Below are positions 15,214 through 17,447 of a stretch of DNA of 17,447 nt, piece by piece. The stretch's first letter is position 1. Every line of letters begins with the position of its first letter. The notes below the pieces were generated by a model, which made no database searches, had not been told where the DNA came from, and worked only from the letters and a program-made list of their open reading frames with translations. A program made the position numbers and the translations under genes. Location of the stretch: positions 1-17,447 of the forward strand of contig CAJOPM010000183.1 of assembly GCA_905236225.1 (NCBI GenBank), in the 5' to 3' direction. The DNA is from an uncultured Eubacterium sp. GTDB lineage: Bacteria > Bacillota > Clostridia > Lachnospirales > Lachnospiraceae.

Positions 15214-16371
15214 CACTCCAACATCTATCGCTCCTGTTGCGACAATCTGCGCTGCTTCGTTTATCAACTGCGCACCTTGCGTCGCGGCGGGCGAAGCCGC
15301 AATTCCCAAACCCTGCGATAAAACGCCGGTGCCTGATTGCTGCTGATGTTTTATCATATCTTTTAGATACTGCATGTCTGCTTTAACCATTTCTTTATTT
15401 TCAGATGATCTGTGTTTTTTCTTAATCTCTTCGAAATGTTCCTTGCTCATGTGCGGATCTAAAATCTGCATCTCATCTAAAAAACTCATTAATTCTTCAT
15501 AAGCCTCAAACTCGTCTTGCGAAAGCTCATCGATCATCTGCGATATCCTATCATACATCTCTTCGGATATTATCTCTTTTTCAAGGTATTCCTCTTTGAT
15601 ATATTCCTTTGTCTCATCTCTTTTCGCATCTATTTCGTCCTGTGCATGTTGTATGCTCTCTTTTTGTTGTTCAATCAGACTATCTTTAAATTTATCTATT
15701 GCCTCCTTATTGCGTTCATTATGCTCATCCGTCTTTATTGTGTGTGATATCATCTCCTCCATTTCAAGATGATGCTTTTTCCTTAAGGCAATTGTTTCCA
15801 TTTTCTTAGCGTGTGTTAGAGCTATTTCTAATTCTTCTTTATCTGAATCTCCTAACGCTATTTTTCTCTTAAGTTCCGATATCTTTCTTTTAGCAGCGCT
15901 TACCGCCTGTGAAGCGCTGATTGAAGTCTTTGCGCGCTGTATTTTTGATGCAACTTCTTTGTAGTTATAATTAACTTTTTTCTTAAGGAGAGACTCCTGA
16001 TCTGTTGTCTGCTTTGCAGATTGCACAGCCATACCATACTCTCTTTCCACATAAGAGACGCCTATATTATTTTGTATATTGTAATTTCTTTTTTGCTGAT
16101 TTTCTTCTGAAGTATCTTGCACATCCTGCCCCGATTCATTCGCTGTGCTTTCTACATAATATTCCCTTATATTGTTTTTACTTTCAGGCGACATTAACTT
16201 TCTTAGAAGCTGTCTCTTTTGCGTATCCGGTGATGTCTTTTTAAATGATGGGGCATAATTATTAGTGCCCGCATTGGATGATGCCAGGATTTTCCCGGTA
16301 CTAAGAGCGTTTGTGCTTTTATTATTATGAAAGATATTATTTAGACTATTTGTACTATAAATGCTTGCCAT
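15211..16371 (-). CDS. Unknown coiled-coil protein, 386 residues
   Basis: I cannot assign a function. The ATG at 16371 has GGAGG 9 bases upstream; an in-frame start 15 codons earlier lacks one. There is no signal peptide or membrane helix. Residues 1-60 are Ser/Asn-rich and probably disordered; 85-105 are Asn/Gln/Glu-rich. A basic, regular helical core at about 150-206 (SAAKRKISELKRK then IALTHAKKMETIALRKK) is followed by a strongly charged Glu/Lys coiled coil to about 345 (for example ISQMIDELSQDEFEAYEEL). The last 40 residues switch to a Gly/Ala-rich, weakly hydrophobic tail (GIAASPAATQ, INEAAQIVATGAIDVGV). The coding DNA for this tail is visibly more GC-rich than the rest. It follows the ylmH-like gene and shares its terminal hairpin. 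I have a faint recollection of similar helical-core proteins in Lachnospiraceae, all unnamed. Confidence 0.8.
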   Translation of the reverse strand: MASIYSTNSLNNIFHNNKSTNALSTGKILASSNAGTNNYAPSFKKTSPDTQKRQLLRKLMSPESKNNIREYYVESTANESGQDVQDTSEENQQKRNYNIQNNIGVSYVEREYGMAVQSAKQTTDQESLLKKKVNYNYKEVASKIQRAKTSISASQAVSAAKRKISELKRKIALGDSDKEELEIALTHAKKMETIALRKKHHLEMEEMISHTIKTDEHNERNKEAIDKFKDSLIEQQKESIQHAQDEIDAKRDETKEYIKEEYLEKEIISEEMYDRISQMIDELSQDEFEAYEELMSFLDEMQILDPHMSKEHFEEIKKKHRSSENKEMVKADMQYLKDMIKHQQQSGTGVLSQGLGIAASPAATQGAQLINEAAQIVATGAIDVGV

Positions 16372-16432
16372 AATAATCCACCTCCATGTAGAACCACTAT
16401 CCGTAAAAGCATACATTTATCGTTATCTAATA

Positions 16433-16462
16433 TATATATCGGCTTGATTTATTTTTTGTAAA
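16433..16462 (-). promoter_or_regulatory. Possible promoter of the coiled-coil gene
   Basis: On the minus strand TTTACA (16462-16457), an 18-base spacer and TATATA (16438-16433), about 60 bases before the start codon. The AT-rich setting makes chance matches likely. Confidence 0.35.
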
Positions 16463-16476
16463 GCAGACATTTGTCA

Positions 16477-16499
16477 TGAACGCAGTAACACTGCGTTTA
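16477..16499 (-). repeat. Stop-codon hairpin, copy 2
   Basis: TGAACGCAG (16477-16485) pairs with CTGCGTTTA (16491-16499), loop TAACA. It contains the TAA stop codon of the ylmH-like gene in its stem. Both arms are identical to the copy at 15191-15213; only the loop differs. Confidence 0.7.
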
Positions 16500-17249
16500 G
16501 CTATAAACCTCGACCAATACTCTGATCCTTTTCTTTCTCGTCTCGCTTATCATCCCTCTGAATATAAATTTACCGTATCCTCTTACGGAGATTACCGTAT
16601 CATCTGCCGGAATCTTTGCCGCATTTACAACAGCTTTTCCATCTGCAAAAACCGCCTCTTTCATAAACAAAGACCTGGCATCATTTCTGGATAGGTGAAA
16701 TAACTTTGCTATTATTGCATCAAGGCGCTCGGAGGAGACAGTAATCTCGCATGGCTTTAAAGATACCCTTGCCTCCTTGGGAATATCTTTTGATATTTCG
16801 CTTACTATACTGGTATGTTTTACCCTGCTAAGCGAATCGACTATAAAATTGGCTATCGTATCTAACGCAAAGACATAAGCTATATTATCTTTTACTATAA
16901 TATCTCCGATCATGCTCCTGTCTATACCAAGATTTAGTATGGCTCCCAAATAATCTCTATGTGTAAGCTTGTCTGCAAATTTAGGTGCTTTAGGTCTTAT
17001 TACAATAAGTGTTATAGGGAATTCTTCTTCATAGGATATCAATCTTTCATCCCCAAAGCGCACTATCACCCGCTCGCAGCCTTCATATCCTCCATACAGC
17101 TTAATCTCGTTATCTTGCGCCGCACTATAGGCCAAAGAAGCTTGATGCAAAGAGTGAAACTGCGAATACCAAAATGAATATGTATCATGCGCTCTGTCTC
17201 TAAGATCTAAAAATCTGCTAAGTATAATCTTATCATCATCTGTTTTCAT
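16497..17249 (-). CDS. ylmH: YlmH-like S4-domain RNA-binding protein
   Basis: A 250-residue cytoplasmic RNA-binding protein. The N-terminal two thirds carry the YlmH region, including THRDYLGAILNLGIDRSMIG (about 96-115), and an S4 domain occupies about 173-238 (SERLDAIIAKLFHLSRNDAR, then VFADGKAVVNAAKI). In Bacillus subtilis ylmH lies in the sepF-yggT-divIVA division cluster, and YlmH binds the 50S subunit with a role in ribosome-associated quality control like RqcP. The ATG at 17249 is preferred, with AAAGGG about seven bases upstream, over an in-frame TTG seven codons earlier. It is followed by the unknown coiled-coil gene where divIVA often stands; that protein is also a coiled coil but does not show the DivIVA N-terminal motif. 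A partial gene lies 46 bases upstream. Confidence 0.88.
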   Translation of the reverse strand: MKTDDDKIILSRFLDLRDRAHDTYSFWYSQFHSLHQASLAYSAAQDNEIKLYGGYEGCERVIVRFGDERLISYEEEFPITLIVIRPKAPKFADKLTHRDYLGAILNLGIDRSMIGDIIVKDNIAYVFALDTIANFIVDSLSRVKHTSIVSEISKDIPKEARVSLKPCEITVSSERLDAIIAKLFHLSRNDARSLFMKEAVFADGKAVVNAAKIPADDTVISVRGYGKFIFRGMISETRKKRIRVLVEVYS

Positions 17250-17295
17250 TGATTTGCCCTTTCTTATCAACGCAAATTATCAACTGCCTGATTTT

Positions 17296-17447
17296 CTAAG
17301 TAATTCCTCTGGATAAAAATACTCCGCTCTTATTGCTGATAAACATATCAGCCCACGCCGAAAAAACGATAGCCGCAATACATATGTTTATGACTATTCT
17401 TATCTTTATTCTCTTTTCATCTGCACAATCAGATGCCACATTTGACC
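17296..17447 (-). CDS. 3' end of an unrecognised gene with one membrane segment
   Basis: An open frame enters from the right edge and ends at a TAG at 17296-17298, giving at least 49 residues. It reads charged (SDCADEKRIKIR), then a hydrophobic stretch VINICIAAIVFSAWADMF, then NKSGVFLSRGIT. The start is outside the window and no family is evident to me. In many Firmicutes the gene before ylmH is yggT, but I do not see YggT motifs here. It is called a gene because the frame stays open to the edge, its stop is 46 bases from the ylmH start, and the other two minus frames are closed early. Confidence 0.45.
   Translation of the reverse strand, partial: SNVASDCADEKRIKIRIVINICIAAIVFSAWADMFISNKSGVFLSRGIT

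Noticed and set aside
17441..17447. GGTCAAA on the minus strand, a possible CtsR heptad
   Set aside because: Only one heptad is visible and it falls within a coding frame at the edge; CtsR sites need a direct repeat.

Overview
The window is low-GC bacterial DNA with strong AGGAGG-type ribosome binding sites, sigma-A promoters close to TTGACA-17-TATAAT, and genes typical of Clostridia. Gene content and protein style (a heterodimeric ABC exporter pair, a tandem-ACT protein, a class Ic-like aspartate aminotransferase, a MscL with a C-terminal zinc ribbon, a YlmH-type S4 protein) suggest a Lachnospiraceae-like Firmicute. That assignment is inference from protein character, not from a search. Almost all of the sequence is ordinary chromosomal coding sequence. 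I see no phage, transposon, CRISPR array, rRNA, tRNA or recognisable riboswitch.

Layout. 1-3840: a hairpin at the very left edge, then two overlapping-function ABC exporter genes on the minus strand (45-1958 and 1960-3702) that together make one heterodimeric exporter. They are preceded by a leader hairpin, a near-consensus promoter and a 14-bp perfect palindrome. 3845-4742: a minus-strand pair encoding a tandem-ACT ligand-binding protein and a shikimate kinase-like enzyme. 4815-6961: a plus-strand operon (crotonase, proC, mscL) with its own strong promoter. 6962-7211: a 250-base convergent gap holding two terminators. 7212-11946: a minus-strand operon reading, in transcription order, LTA synthase-family membrane sulfatase, rarA, aspartate aminotransferase. 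12004-12262: a 62-codon unknown gene ending in an unusually long terminator hairpin. 12368-15110: clpB with a CIRCE operator on its promoter. 15126-17447: an unknown 386-residue coiled-coil protein, a YlmH-like S4 RNA-binding protein, and the 3' end of an unrecognised membrane-segment protein at the right edge.

How the genes work together. The ABC pair looks like an inducible exporter. proC and mscL share a transcript and may link proline supply to osmotic protection. clpB is under HrcA heat-shock control, and the small downstream gene may share its transcript because I see no terminator between them. The most unexplained items are the coiled-coil protein, the near-identical stop-codon hairpins that end it and the ylmH gene before it, the dyad-rich control region of the ABC pair, and the 62-residue gene after clpB. 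I did not find a convincing new multi-gene system; these are the places I would look first.
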